In this document: positions 32,853-43,275 of the stretch, piece by piece
How positions within the stretch are numbered: the stretch's first letter is position 1
Layout: each line of letters begins with the position of its first letter
NCBI GenBank assembly: GCA_964512145.1
Contig: CAZEIM010000023.1
Location: forward strand, 1-43,357
Length of the DNA: 43,357 bases
Direction: 5' to 3'
Source: CAYOHR01 sp964512145
GTDB taxonomy: Bacteria; Bacteroidota; Bacteroidia; Flavobacteriales_G; JALEGO01
Position numbers and translations under genes: made by a program
Notes under the pieces: generated by a model
Seen by the model: the letters and a program-made list of their open reading frames with translations, nothing else
The model's database searches: none
What the model was told of the DNA's origin: nothing

Positions 32853-35665
32853 AGTCACATGACCTTGCATGAAATGTTTTTGTTTATCAAAAAGTCCTTC
32901 TGCTTCAATTTTATAAACATATACATCTTGTTTAAAATTTTCCGCGTTCCATTGTTCATGAATATCCGAAGTAGTAAATAACTGTTTTCCCCAACGATCA
33001 AATATCTGAAATTTATATTCTGAAGGATTTATGCCAAATACAACAGGTCCAAAAGAATCGTTTACATAATCTCCGTTTGGTGTAAATGCATTGGGAACAT
33101 AAATAGAAAACTCAGGAAATATTTTTACAGTTTTATACAAAGTATCTGAACATTCATTTTTTGAATATACAACTAACATTACTTGATAAGTTCCTGTATC
33201 AATATATGTGTGAGTAGGATTTTGCTCTTGAGAATAGTAACCATCATTAAAATCCCAGTACCATTGAGTAGCCAATGATGACTTATCAGAAAAATCAATA
33301 GAATTATTTAATAATACAGTCTCGTATTCTGAAGCAACATAATCAGCTATAGGTATATTAAACACCTCAAAAAAGTCATCTTCTGAAAACACTTTACTAC
33401 AACCCTCTTGAGTAGTGATTTTTAATTCATAAGAATAAGTTCCAGGTTTATTTAAGCAAAAGACCGGGTTTGCAATATCAAAATTGTATAAATCATTTGA
33501 AATACTCCAATCGTAAATATACAATATGTTTTGATCAGACTCAAACTGAATATCGGTACATAAATTTCCACAATTATTTCGTTTGGTGCTAGTAACCACA
33601 CCTTTTGGAACATCATAAATTGTAATCATGTTTGTTTTTTCATTTGTACATCCAAATTCATTTTCTACCACTAAACTAATATAGTAAGCTCCTGCATTAG
33701 CATATTCAAAGTTAGGTTCAAATTCAGTAGAGACATTCCCATCTCCCATATTCCAATGATATATTAACGTGTTACTGCCATTTAATATGCTTGTATTTTC
33801 AATTGAAATAGGCTGTGTGTTAATACATGTATTATTTGCAATAAATTGAGCTAATGGAGATGGATAAATATGAATATCTTTTTGAACAGATTGTTTACAA
33901 CCATTTGATGATACTGCTTCCAGAACTATACTATAAAAACCTGACTGCTCATACATGTGTAATAGATTAGAAACATTTTGTATGGTATTACCATCTCCTA
34001 AATCCCAAGAAATGCTTTGAATTGAACCATTATTTATATAAGTATTATCTATAAAATTTGCATTATTTCCTAAACAAACATTTTCAAATGTAAAATCTGT
34101 TTTAGGCAATTCCCATACCTCAACATGTTGAACGTGTGTATCAGCACAAAACCCAGGAATAATATACATGATTTGGTAATCCGTACCTTCTGTTGGGTTT
34201 GATATAACTCCGGTGTTTGCATCAATATTAGCAAAGTCTGTTGGTGATGTGTAAAATGAAAATATTCCTCCTGGACTAGTATTAGATAAATCTACAATAT
34301 TTTGATCTCCATAACAAAAGCTTCCGGTGTTAAAAGTAGCATCCGGCTGTTCATAAACTTTTACCTGTAGTACCTCTTTGGCATAACAATCTCCTGAAAA
34401 GACATATTCTATATCATACGTATGTCCGGGGGTAACATTTGATAGAACTCCATTACTTTGGTTAATGATAGCTCCATCTGTTGGGATAGTATTAAAACCA
34501 AATAGCCCTCCTGATTCAACAACTTGAATTGAAGGATTTGAACCATAACAATAATCTGAATAAGAAAATGTAGCTTCTGGCTGATGAATTACTTGAATTG
34601 TCTGTGTTGAAAATGATGGACATTTTCCTGAAAATGAGTATTGAATAGTGTAACTAGCTCCACTTGAATAATTATTGATTTCTCCGGTATTAGAATCAAT
34701 TACCGCCCCATCCAATGGCAAAGGGTTAAATGTAAATATGCCTCCTGAAGTTGCATTTGTTAAATCATAAACTACGTTGCTTCCGAAACAAAAATCATCT
34801 GCATTAAATTGGGTTGAGGGATAAGAATTTACCTCCACATCTTTTATATATTTTCCTTCACACCCATTATTTGTGTAAGAATATTCAATGGTATACATAT
34901 TACCCGATTCTCCATCTTGAATTATTCCAGTTGCATTATTAATGGTTGCTCCGGTTGGATTATTAATTAAACTAAATACCCCTCCTGTAGGTTGAATATT
35001 TTGAACCAAAGGAATATCACCCTCACAATAATCAAAAGTCTCAAAAGAAACATTGGGTATAGGTTTTACCCAAACATTTTTTTGAATATCGCTAGCACAA
35101 ATTCCTATCCCAACTTGATAAGAAATATCATACACACTTCCTTCTGTTACATTACTTAACTCACCGGTTACAGCATCTATTGTAGCCATATCTAGCGGTG
35201 CTGTATTAAAGCTAAACGTTCCTCCGCTTGTTCCAGTAACCTGGGGAATTCCAACACTGCCATAACAAAAATCTGCAAAAGTAAAGTCTGCTAATGGCTG
35301 ATCTAATACCTTTACTGAATCTATAGTGCTATCAGGACAGTTTCCTGAAATTTTATATTCTATGTAATAACTATTCCCTGCTGTATATGAACTTAAAACA
35401 CCCGTTGATACATCTATCTGCGCACCATCCACAGGGCTTATGTAAAAACTAAATACACCTCCACTTTCTTGTGTTTGCACTTGCATAGTACTTCCCGAAC
35501 AAAAATCGTCAATACTAAAACTAGCATCTGATTGTTCTAATACCTCAACTTGTACATGCTTGCTATCTCCACATGACCCCGAAAAAGCATACAGTATATC
35601 ATACATACTCCCTTCTGTTACATTACTTAACTCACCGGTTACAGCATCTATTGTAGCCATATCTA
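32841..35665 (-). CDS. Giant T9SS type B surface protein, C-terminal part (same gene as 35766-38262)
   Basis: From the gap side this part encodes seven Cys-containing repeats of about 79 aa (typical start PDATFNTGSFCYGDQ, typical core SGGVFSFYISPVDGAQI). Four PKD domains follow (WDLGDGN, WNMGDGN, and WDFNDGY in PTHTYIDTGTYQVMLVV), then a CHU_C type B sorting domain (VPNAFTPNGDYVNDSFGPVV, FQIFDRWGKQLF, final GHVTLIR). The CHU_C domain directs export by T9SS and surface retention, typically with a PorP/SprF partner. The frame continues through the N gap into 35766-38262 if the gap is a multiple of 3 nt; the expected length is 105. The stop overlaps the 3' end of the convergent HExxH gene. Confidence 0.92.
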
Positions 35666-36013
35666 NNNNNNNNNNNNNNNNNNNNNNNNNNNNNNNNNNN
35701 NNNNNNNNNNNNNNNNNNNNNNNNNNNNNNNNNNNNNNNNNNNNNNNNNNNNNNNNNNNNNNNNNGATCTAATACCTTTACTGAATCTATAGTGCTATCA
35801 GGACAGTTTCCTGAAATTTTGTATTCTATGTAATAACTATTCCCTGCTGTATATGAGCTTAAATCACCGGTTGATACATCTATCTGTGCACCATCCACAG
35901 GGGTTATGTAAAAACTAAATACACCTCCACTTTCTTGTGTTTGCACTTGCATAGTGCTTCCCGAACAAAAATCGTCAATACTAAAACTAGCATCTGATTG
36001 TTCTAATACTTCA
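35130..36013 (-). repeat. Near-identical tandem duplication (471-bp period) inside the giant gene
   Basis: Sequence 35300-35545 matches 35766-36010 with only a few substitutions, and 35125-35194 matches 35596-35665 with similar identity. The period is 471 nt (157 codons, two 79-aa repeats) once a 105-nt gap is assumed. The unsequenced gap lies where the second copy of 35195-35299 should be. Confidence 0.85.
35666..35765. other. Assembly gap (100 N)
   Basis: Exactly 100 N, a placeholder length, located inside near-identical tandem repeats, the usual place for short-read assemblies to break. Comparison with the other copy predicts 105 nt of real sequence. Confidence 0.95.
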
Positions 36014-38262
36014 ATTTCAGTTTCATAATATTGGGTACATGTTCCGGTTACTGAAGTATAACCAACCGTATATATTGAATTTAATGTTGCGTTTTCTATT
36101 TCACCTGTAGCCGAATTAATTGTTGCCCCATCTGAAGGTATTGGATTAAAATTAAACACTCCCCCTAACGTACCTAATATTTGCACCGAATTTTTACTGT
36201 TTTCACAAATATCCGTACTTACAAAGTATGCAAAAGTTGAATCCATCTTAATATTTTTTATTACATCAACCTCAATACAAGTATTATAGGTTATATGCAA
36301 ATGATAATCTCCATTCTGAACTGCTTGAAAATTAGGAATTATTACATCCCTACTATTAGAAGTAAAACCATTTGGACCAGTCCAACTATATATTGCATTA
36401 GGCAAAGTATCTGCGACCATCCTTAAGGTATCTCCAACACATACCGGATTAACAACTACTTTAATATTTTCAGGCCCATAGGTTGCTAACTCTATCCCTT
36501 TTATATCTGAGTTTCCACATGCATCGGTTACGCGAACCATATATTGATCATCAGGCAACATTTGAAATAAAGGGTTAGTTTGAGGAGGCATAAGTACAGG
36601 TCCGGCTATTATTTCATAGGTATATGGAGCTGTTCCGTTGGTCGTTGAACAAAATATTTCCCCTAAATTTGATTGTTGACATAATACCCCAAAAACATTT
36701 AATTCTGGAACATTATAAGGTTGAACTTTTATTGTGTCTTGATATATTATGGTTGGAGAAAAACAACTGTTTAGTTGTGTTTTAACAACATATTCTCCAG
36801 GAATTAAATTATAAAAAATATTTGTTTGTTGAGCAGGTGGCAATGATGGGCCGGATAAAATGGAATATGTAATATTTCCTCCTATATTATTGTTTGCTAA
36901 ATGAATTTCAATTTTTCCTTCGTTACATTCATTCGTACTTAAGTAACTAATTAACCCTTTATAAGAATTTGTAAGATTAATGGTTAATGTGTCTTTATTA
37001 TTACAAAAATCAACAACTTCAAGCACATACGCACCAGGCATCATAGGGTCTAAATATAAAAAACCAGGGCTAGAAGTCCCAATGTTATATATTTTTGATG
37101 GGTACATAACTGGGCCACTTAATATGTTTACGGTAATTGGAGGGGTATGATTCATTAATCTTAATGTAGATCCTACTTTAGGGGTATCACAAGAAGGGTA
37201 TTGAGAAGAAAGTGTAACATCAAATACATCTCTTTGTACTGTAACATTTCTTGTTACAATCATTCCGCATGCATCGGTAGCTTTAAACACATAATTTCCA
37301 TTAGGCAAATTAGTAAATACATTAGAAGCTTGTGGTCCAATTATTACGGGACCTGAAGTAATTTCATACATAATTGGACTGAGTAATCTAATAGGATTTA
37401 ATGTTACATCACTACCGGCACAAGAATATGAAACTGTATGTGTTAAAGAGGCTGTTACAGAAACATTTGCATTAATTATTTGACCACATGCATCTTTTAC
37501 TCTTATGGTATATGAACCAATTTGAGGTACTTTAAAAATATTAGAAGCCTGGTATGGAAACAATACATGCCCCGCAATTATAGAATATTCTAAAGGCAAA
37601 GCCAGTACTTTACCTGACTGCGTATATATATTACAAGTAATTTGAACCGTATCGCAAGACACTTTTGTAGAAATTGAAGAAAATATCATTGTTCCAACGT
37701 TTTTCTCCAAAAGAGTAAAGGTTTGAGTACGAATAGTGTTACAAGCGTCTTTAACTTGTACCGTGTAATTACCAGCAGGCAAATTATTAAATGTATTGGA
37801 TGATTGAGGCCCAACAAGTACCGGAGATGAAGGAATTAAAGAATATTGAAGAGGCAATAACCCTCCGGTAACATTTGCTGTTATAACTCCATCATTTCCT
37901 CCAGGACAACTTACTAATGTTGGAGCTATATTAATAGTCGGATTTACATAACTACCCGCTACAGTAACATTTTTTATCATTACTGAACCACAATTATCAT
38001 TTAGCTTTACAGTATACGTGCCTGGAGGTAATGCATTAAATAAATTTGAAGTTTGAAGAGGACGTAAAACAGGCCCGGCAATTATTTCATATTGATAAGG
38101 AATTACTCCTCCTGTCGCAAAAACTGTTATTGAACCATCCGAAGGACAAGTACCAGAAGTTGTGCTAAATGTAAAATCTACAGGCGATCCAGGACAACTT
38201 GCATAAAAATTTACAACGAATAAAAATTGAAAAAATATTAAAATAAGTATTTTTTTAATCAT
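35766..38262 (-). CDS. Giant T9SS type B surface protein, N-terminal part (same gene as 32841-35665)
   Basis: Starts at ATG 38262 with a signal peptide (about 1-21, LILIFFQFLFVVNFYA). Seven SprB-like repeats of about 75-80 aa follow (to about residue 610; signature YEIIAGPVLMPPQ then LPxGxYxVxVxDACG). Next is an Ig-like segment (PNAIYSWTGPNGF), then two 79-aa Cys repeats before the gap. With a 105-nt gap the whole gene would encode about 1808 aa. SprB repeats are those of the mobile gliding adhesin SprB, so an adhesin or motility-related filament is the best inference. No PorP/SprF gene is adjacent; the closest one is at 27460. Confidence 0.9.
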
Positions 38263-38337
38263 ATTTTCATTTTAAATAATGTTTGTTACGTTATTACTTT
38301 AAAATTGTTTCAAAAAAACATTTATTTATGTTTAATT

Positions 38338-38345
38338 TATCTTTG
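38338..38345 (+). promoter_or_regulatory. Candidate -7 box for the YbjQ-family gene
   Basis: TATCTTTG matches TAnnTTTG, 43 nt before the ATG at 38389. No TTG lies at 17-23 nt upstream, so support is partial. Confidence 0.35.
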
Positions 38346-38388
38346 CAATAGGTTATTTTTTATACAATTTTGTTATATAAAACAGAAT

Positions 38389-38709
38389 ATGTTATTAAGC
38401 ACAACACATATCATTGAAAACCATACCATTAATTCGTATTTAGGAATTGTTTATGGAGAAACAATTATTGGAACTAATATTTTTAGAGATATCTTTGCCA
38501 GCATTACAGACTTAGTCGGAGGCAGGTCATCTGCTTACGAGGAAGTGTTAACCAAAGCTAGAGATACAGCCATGGAAGAAATGAAACAACGAGCAGAAAA
38601 ACTAGGTTGTAATGGTATTATAGGGATTGACATTGATTATCAAACCATTGGCCAAGGTATGCTTATGGTATCCGTTAGTGGAACAGCTATTCTTTGTAGT
38701 CCAAAATAA
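38389..38709 (+). CDS. YbjQ/UPF0145 family protein
   Basis: 106 aa from ATG 38389 (MLLSTTHIIENHTINSYLGI), the family's normal length; a farther upstream ATG at 38305 adds 28 aliphatic residues that do not belong. Motifs: GIVYGETIIGTNIFRDIFAS, DLVGGRSSAYEEVLTKARDT, AEKLGCNGIIGIDIDYQTIG. The proteins form pentameric rings of unknown function and are sometimes annotated as heavy-metal binding. The stop overlaps the start of the GH3 fusion gene (TAATG). Confidence 0.9.
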   Translation: MLLSTTHIIENHTINSYLGIVYGETIIGTNIFRDIFASITDLVGGRSSAYEEVLTKARDTAMEEMKQRAEKLGCNGIIGIDIDYQTIGQGMLMVSVSGTAILCSPK

Positions 38710-40294
38710 TGACGCACCAATTAAAATATGTTTTTCTAACTATTATTTTATGTACAGGAATAATTTTTGCATTTTCCTTTCAAGAAAAAAACAAAAAAAA
38801 GTTTCAAAATACCCCTAAAAAGTATATTCCTTTTCATCAACAAAATAATTGGGTTGACTCAGTTTATAACAGCTTGACTTTAGAAGAAAAAATTGGTCAG
38901 CTATTTATGGTAGCTGCTTACTCCAATAAAGATCAAAAACATATTGATGAAATTTCATCCCTAATTGAAAATCACTCCATTGGTGGACTAATATTCTTTC
39001 AAGGTGGTCCTGTTCGTCAAGCCCTCTTAACCAATTTATATCAATCAAAATCAAAAGTTCCATTATTAATTTCTATTGATGGAGAGTGGGGTTTATCCAT
39101 GAGATTAGATAGTACCATTAAGTACCCACGCCAAATGATGTTGGGTGCAATACAAGATAACCAACTAATATATGAAATGGGTTGTGATATTGCTGAACAA
39201 TGCAAAAGAATTGGAATTCACGTGAATTTTGCTCCTGTATTAGATGTCAATGTGAATGCCAAAAATCCGGTCATTAATAGTCGTTCGTTTGGAGAAATAA
39301 AAGAAAATGTTGCAGAAAAAGGCATAGCATATACCCAAGGTTTACAAGATGGGAACGTTATTGCCAATGGAAAACATTTCCCGGGACATGGAGATACAGA
39401 TAAAGACTCCCATAAAACACTGCCTACTATTTCTCATGACAAAAACCGTTTAGAAGAAATTGAATGGTATCCGTTTAAAAAAGCTTTTGATCATGGATTA
39501 AGCAGTGTGATGGTGGCGCATTTAAATGTACCAAAATTAGATTCAAGTAAAGGGAATGCTTCCTCAATATCTAAGATTATTGTCACCGATATTCTTAAAA
39601 AAGAATTAAAGTTTGATGGATTAATTTTTACAGATGCCCTTAATATGAAAGGAGTTAGCGAGCATTTAAAACCGGGTGAAATTAATATAAAAGCAATTTT
39701 AGCAGGGAATGATATTTTACTTTTTCCAGACGATGTTGCCTCCAGCATTAAAACTATTAAACAAGCTATTGATAGTAATATAATTTCAATGCAGGATTTA
39801 GAAAAACGTTGTAAAAAAATATTATGGGCAAAAAAATGGGCAGGACTCGATTATTACACGCCTATTCAAATAGAAGGAATTCAAAAAGCATTAAACCTGA
39901 AAAAATATAATATTACACTCAGAAAAATTATTGAATCATCTATTACAATAGTAAAAAACCACGAAAACATAATTCCATTACAAAGACTCGACACGTTAAA
40001 AATTGCCAGTATTACATTTGGAGAAAATAGTAAGAACGCATTTCAAAATACATTATCATTATATTCCAACATAGATCATTTTTATTATTCAAAAACTCCT
40101 AATGAAAAAGAAATAATAGAGTTAATTAAAGAAATTGATAATTATAATTTAATTATAGTAAGCATCCATAACACGAACGAATACCCTTCAAAAAATTTTG
40201 GAGTTCCAGATAACGTTATTCAAATAATTGAACAAATTGCTCAAAAACAAAAAACTATTTTAAATCTTTTTTCAAATCCATACGCACTTAATAA
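38709..40294 (+). CDS. GH3 beta-N-acetylhexosaminidase domain of a GH3/serine-hydrolase fusion (same gene as 40321-41700)
   Basis: N-terminal part of one gene. Residues about 6-21 form a signal anchor (YVFLTIILCTGIIFAF). The GH3 barrel (about 55-400) has LTLEEKIGQLFMVAAYS, IGGLIFFQGGP, LISIDGEWGLSMRL, NFAPVLDVNVNAKNPVINSR, and the NagZ-type catalytic His/Asp loop KHFPGHGDTDKDSH. The nucleophile Asp is in GLIFTDALNMKGVSEH. The GH3 C-terminal domain then begins (SSITIVKNHENIIPLQ). It is predicted to cleave N-acetylglucosaminyl linkages of peptidoglycan fragments or chitin-like glycans in the periplasm or at the surface. The frame runs into a 26-N gap. Confidence 0.93.
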
Positions 40295-40320
40295 NNNNNN
40301 NNNNNNNNNNNNNNNNNNNN
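40295..40320. other. Assembly gap (26 N) inside the fusion gene
   Basis: 26 N separate two frames that belong to one protein. For the frame to be continuous the real length must be 1 mod 3 (25 or 28, for example), so the estimate is slightly wrong or a frameshift exists. Confidence 0.9.
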
Positions 40321-41700
40321 CGTACAAATCAATTAAATTCAATCATTATTTCATATGAAGATAATGCTTTAATTCAAGATTATTCCGCACAAGTAATATT
40401 TGGAGGAATACAAGCAAAAGGCAAACTACCGGTAAGTGCTTCAATATTTAAAGCAGGTACTGGTATTGAAACCATAGCGCCTATTCGTTTAAAATATACA
40501 ATCCCCGAAGAAGTAGGAATTGCATCGGCTAAGCTTGATTCAATTGATGCTCTAGTTTTAAAAAGCATACAAGATAAAGTTTTTCCCGGATGCCAAATAT
40601 TAGTCGCCAAGGAAGGAAAGGTCTTTTTCCATAAAGCATTTGGACATCATACCTATGAAGAAAAAAATAAAGTTGATCTAAATGATTTGTACGACTTGGC
40701 ATCTATTACTAAAATTGCCGCATCTACTGCTGCCATAATGAAATTGCAAGATTTAGGTATGCTAAATTTAGATTATACGCTTAAAGACTATATCCCCGAA
40801 ATTGTAAAAAATTCAGAATATGCTAAACTTACCTTGCGAGAAATATTAGCACATCAAGCAGGATTAGCTGCCTGGATTCCATTTTACTATACCACATTAA
40901 ATAAATCGGGAGGTTTAAAACCTGAATATTACAGCAATGTGTTAAATAGTGAATTTGATACTAGAGTGGCAGAAAACATGTATATAAAACATTCCTTTTT
41001 AGACACTATTTATGCTAAAATTATAGCTACTCCGCTTGGAAAAAAAGAATATAAATACAGTGATTTAGGTTATTATTTAATAAAAGCAGCCATTGAAAAA
41101 CAAACAGGGATTATGTTTGAAGAGTTTTTAATATTAAATTTTTATAAGGAATTAGGATTAAGCACCACTTGCTTTAGACCTAGAAGAATTTTTAATTTAA
41201 ATGATATTATACCAACAGAGTATGATATGAGCTTTAGAAAGCAACTGGTACATGGCGATGTACATGATCCTGGAGCTGCTATGATGGGAGGAGTAGCTGG
41301 ACATGCCGGTTTATTTTCTAATGCAAACGATTTAGCCAAGCTTATGCAAATGTTTTTAAACTTTGGAACATATGGAGGAAAAGAATTTATTAAAAACGAA
41401 ACGGTTAAAGAATTTTCTAAATGTCAATATTGCAAAGACAATAGACGAGGTGCGGGGTTTGATAAACCCTCAAAACACGGTGAGCCAGGTCCAACCTGCG
41501 ACTGTGTTTCCTTTGAAAGCTTTGGACACACTGGATTTACCGGCACCTTCTCATGGGTTGACCCAGAAGAAAAAATTACGTATATATTTCTTTCTAACAG
41601 AGTGTATCCCGATGCAAATAACAAAAAATTAGTTCAGCAAAACACTCGCTCAAAAATAATGCGCATAATATACGATGCTTTAAACTCTGAAAATTTATGA
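40321..41700 (+). CDS. Serine beta-lactamase-like domain of the GH3 fusion (C-terminal part)
   Basis: Open from the gap edge. It first completes the GH3 C-terminal domain (SYEDNALIQDYSAQVIFGGI, QAKGKLPVS). A class C beta-lactamase/DD-peptidase-like domain (PF00144 type) follows, with SxxK as SITK in YDLASITKIAAS, YxN as YSD in KEYKYSDLGYYLIK, and HTG in FGHTGFTGTFSWVDPE. Gene callers may start it at TTG 40687, but the frame extends unbroken back to 40321. GH3 plus serine hydrolase fusions of about 1000 aa are familiar in Bacteroidota; the hydrolase part may be an esterase, amidase or DD-peptidase. The stop overlaps the bshA start by 4 nt. Confidence 0.92.
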   Translation, partial: RTNQLNSIIISYEDNALIQDYSAQVIFGGIQAKGKLPVSASIFKAGTGIETIAPIRLKYTIPEEVGIASAKLDSIDALVLKSIQDKVFPGCQILVAKEGKVFFHKAFGHHTYEEKNKVDLNDLYDLASITKIAASTAAIMKLQDLGMLNLDYTLKDYIPEIVKNSEYAKLTLREILAHQAGLAAWIPFYYTTLNKSGGLKPEYYSNVLNSEFDTRVAENMYIKHSFLDTIYAKIIATPLGKKEYKYSDLGYYLIKAAIEKQTGIMFEEFLILNFYKELGLSTTCFRPRRIFNLNDIIPTEYDMSFRKQLVHGDVHDPGAAMMGGVAGHAGLFSNANDLAKLMQMFLNFGTYGGKEFIKNETVKEFSKCQYCKDNRRGAGFDKPSKHGEPGPTCDCVSFESFGHTGFTGTFSWVDPEEKITYIFLSNRVYPDANNKKLVQQNTRSKIMRIIYDALNSENL

Positions 41701-42824
41701 AAATTGGAATTGTTTGTTACCCAACCTTTGGAGGAAGCGGAGTTGTAGCCACTGAATTAGGGAAAAATTTGGCAAAAAAAGGCCATCAAATACATTTTAT
41801 TTCATACGATCAACCCTTTAGGTTAGAAGAGTTTACAGAAAATATTTATTACCATGAAGTTCGTGTTTCCAATTACCCCTTATTTGAATTTGCTCCATAC
41901 GAATCTGCTTTAACGAGTAAACTGGTAGATGTAGTTAAGTTTGAAAAGCTAGACATCATTCATGTGCATTATGCTATCCCTCATGCATCAGCCAGCTATT
42001 TAGCAAAGCAAATATTAATGCAAGAAAATATTCATATTCCCTATATCACCACATTACATGGAACCGATATTACCCTAGTAGGGAAAGATCCTTCCTTCAA
42101 TCCTGTTATTACCTTTGCAATTAATCAATCAGATGCTGTTACTACCGTTAGTGAAAGTTTAAAAAAAGACACCCTTTCATTTTTCTCTATTTCCAATCAT
42201 ATTCAAGTAATTCCAAACTTTGTTTGTATGCAACACTACGAACAAATTAAGGATCATGGCTTAAAAAACTTTTATGCCCCCAATAATGAAAAAATTATAG
42301 TACATGTTTCAAACTTCAGAAAAGTTAAAAGAATTGAAGATGTCGTAAAAGTATATGAAAAAATACAGCAAAAAATACCCGGCAAATTAATATTTGTGGG
42401 AGATGGTCCCGAGCGACAAAAAATAGAAATTATGTGTCGTAATTTAGGTATATGTAAAAATATCGTGTTTTTAGGTAAAGTGGTAGCAGTTGAGCAAATA
42501 CTATCCATTGCTGATATTTTTATATTACCCTCAGAAACAGAAAGTTTTGGGCTATCGGCATTAGAAGCAATGGCTTGTGGTGTTCCGGTAATCTCTTCCA
42601 ACTCCGGAGGACTTCCCGAAGTAAATATTCATGGAGAAACCGGTTATTTATGTAAGGTTGGAGACATAGAAGACATGACCGAAAAATCAATGATATTACT
42701 AACAGATAATACTTTACATAAACAGTTTTCCGATAATGCTAAAAAAAGAGCTTACCTTTTCGATGTAAAAAATATACTTCCTATTTATGAAAATTTATAT
42801 AAATTAGTNNNNNNNNNNAGCTAA
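41697..42824 (+). CDS. bshA: N-acetyl-alpha-D-glucosaminyl L-malate synthase BshA
   Basis: GT4 glycosyltransferase of bacillithiol synthesis, joining GlcNAc from UDP-GlcNAc to L-malate. About 375 aa. Motifs: MKIGIVCYPTFGGSGVVATE, DIIHVHYAIPHASASYLAKQ, TLHGTDITLVGKDPSF, VHVSNFRKVKRIEDV, and the EX7E-type nucleotide-sugar site ETESFGLSALEAMACGVPVI. The last codons lie in a 10-N gap; with the gap as given the frame closes at TAA 42822-42824, so the protein is essentially complete. The start overlaps the upstream stop (ATGA), so it is the last gene of this operon. Confidence 0.93.
   Translation: MKIGIVCYPTFGGSGVVATELGKNLAKKGHQIHFISYDQPFRLEEFTENIYYHEVRVSNYPLFEFAPYESALTSKLVDVVKFEKLDIIHVHYAIPHASASYLAKQILMQENIHIPYITTLHGTDITLVGKDPSFNPVITFAINQSDAVTTVSESLKKDTLSFFSISNHIQVIPNFVCMQHYEQIKDHGLKNFYAPNNEKIIVHVSNFRKVKRIEDVVKVYEKIQQKIPGKLIFVGDGPERQKIEIMCRNLGICKNIVFLGKVVAVEQILSIADIFILPSETESFGLSALEAMACGVPVISSNSGGLPEVNIHGETGYLCKVGDIEDMTEKSMILLTDNTLHKQFSDNAKKRAYLFDVKNILPIYENLYKLXXXXS
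42809..42818. other. Assembly gap (10 N)
   Basis: Ten N at the extreme 3' end of bshA; probably a placeholder length. Confidence 0.95.
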
Positions 42825-42852
42825 CTTTGGTATGTCTTTTGCTATCTTTATC

Positions 42853-42882
42853 TTTTGAATTCCTATTAATTTTCGTAATTTG
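42853..42882 (+). promoter_or_regulatory. Possible promoter of the small lipoprotein
   Basis: TTTTG (42853-42857), 18 nt, then TAATTTG (42876-42882), 22 nt before the ATG at 42905. This is the Bacteroidota pattern with each spacing one base short, so support is moderate. Confidence 0.4.
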
Positions 42883-42904
42883 ATAAACCACTAAACTTAA
42901 ACCT

Positions 42905-43105
42905 ATGAAAAATATTTTTTCAAACACATTCGTGCTATTCACTCTTACAGTTTTGATATTTAGCTCATGTTCAAAATGTTATGTATGCGAAACTACAGTA
43001 ACCTACAATGGCACGCCTGAACAAATTAGTAAAGACATATGCACTGCTGATAACACCGAAATTGAATCTTTAGAAGATGAAGGATATATTTGTAAAGCAA
43101 ATTAA
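42905..43105 (+). CDS. Small Cys-rich lipoprotein
   Basis: 66 aa. Signal peptide with a lipobox FSSC (Cys at about 22, TLTVLIFSSC). The short mature part has four more Cys (SKCYVCETTVTYNG, KDICTADN, EGYICKAN), so a small disulfide-bonded or metal-binding module on a lipid anchor is likely. No family recognised. It is transcribed alone. Confidence 0.75.
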   Translation: MKNIFSNTFVLFTLTVLIFSSCSKCYVCETTVTYNGTPEQISKDICTADNTEIESLEDEGYICKAN

Positions 43106-43164
43106 AAACACAAATCTACATTAGAAAAATAAGTAGAATGAAATTTAAATGATGATATAATATA

Positions 43165-43275
43165 TTATTTTATTTCCGCTAACTGATTATCTAAACAAAA
43201 TGATTGTGCTTCATTTAAAGATTTAGCTTTAACTTCAAAAGAAATTTCTCCTGTAGAGTATTTAATACTAACCAT
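43165..43275 (-). CDS. Possible 36-aa small ORF
   Basis: Reads MVSIKYSTGEISFEVKAKSL followed by NEAQSFCLDNQLAEIK. The composition looks like a real soluble peptide, with an amphipathic helix at NEAQSFCLDNQL, but a TAG stands directly before the ATG and the upstream DNA looks like an inserted repeat. It may be a short gene or the tail of one cut by the repeat. Confidence 0.35.
   Translation of the reverse strand: MVSIKYSTGEISFEVKAKSLNEAQSFCLDNQLAEIK

Noticed and set aside
35560..35772. Plus-strand ORF spanning the 100-N gap
   Set aside because: It exists only because N codons contain no stops, and it is antisense to the giant surface protein.
35130..38160. Regularly repeated DNA considered as a CRISPR or satellite array
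   Set aside because: The repeats are 230-250 nt coding units with conserved protein motifs, not short direct repeats with unique spacers.
40687..41700. Separate serine hydrolase gene starting at TTG 40687
   Set aside because: The same frame stays open to the gap edge at 40321 and encodes the conserved end of the GH3 C-terminal domain, so it is the second half of one fusion gene.
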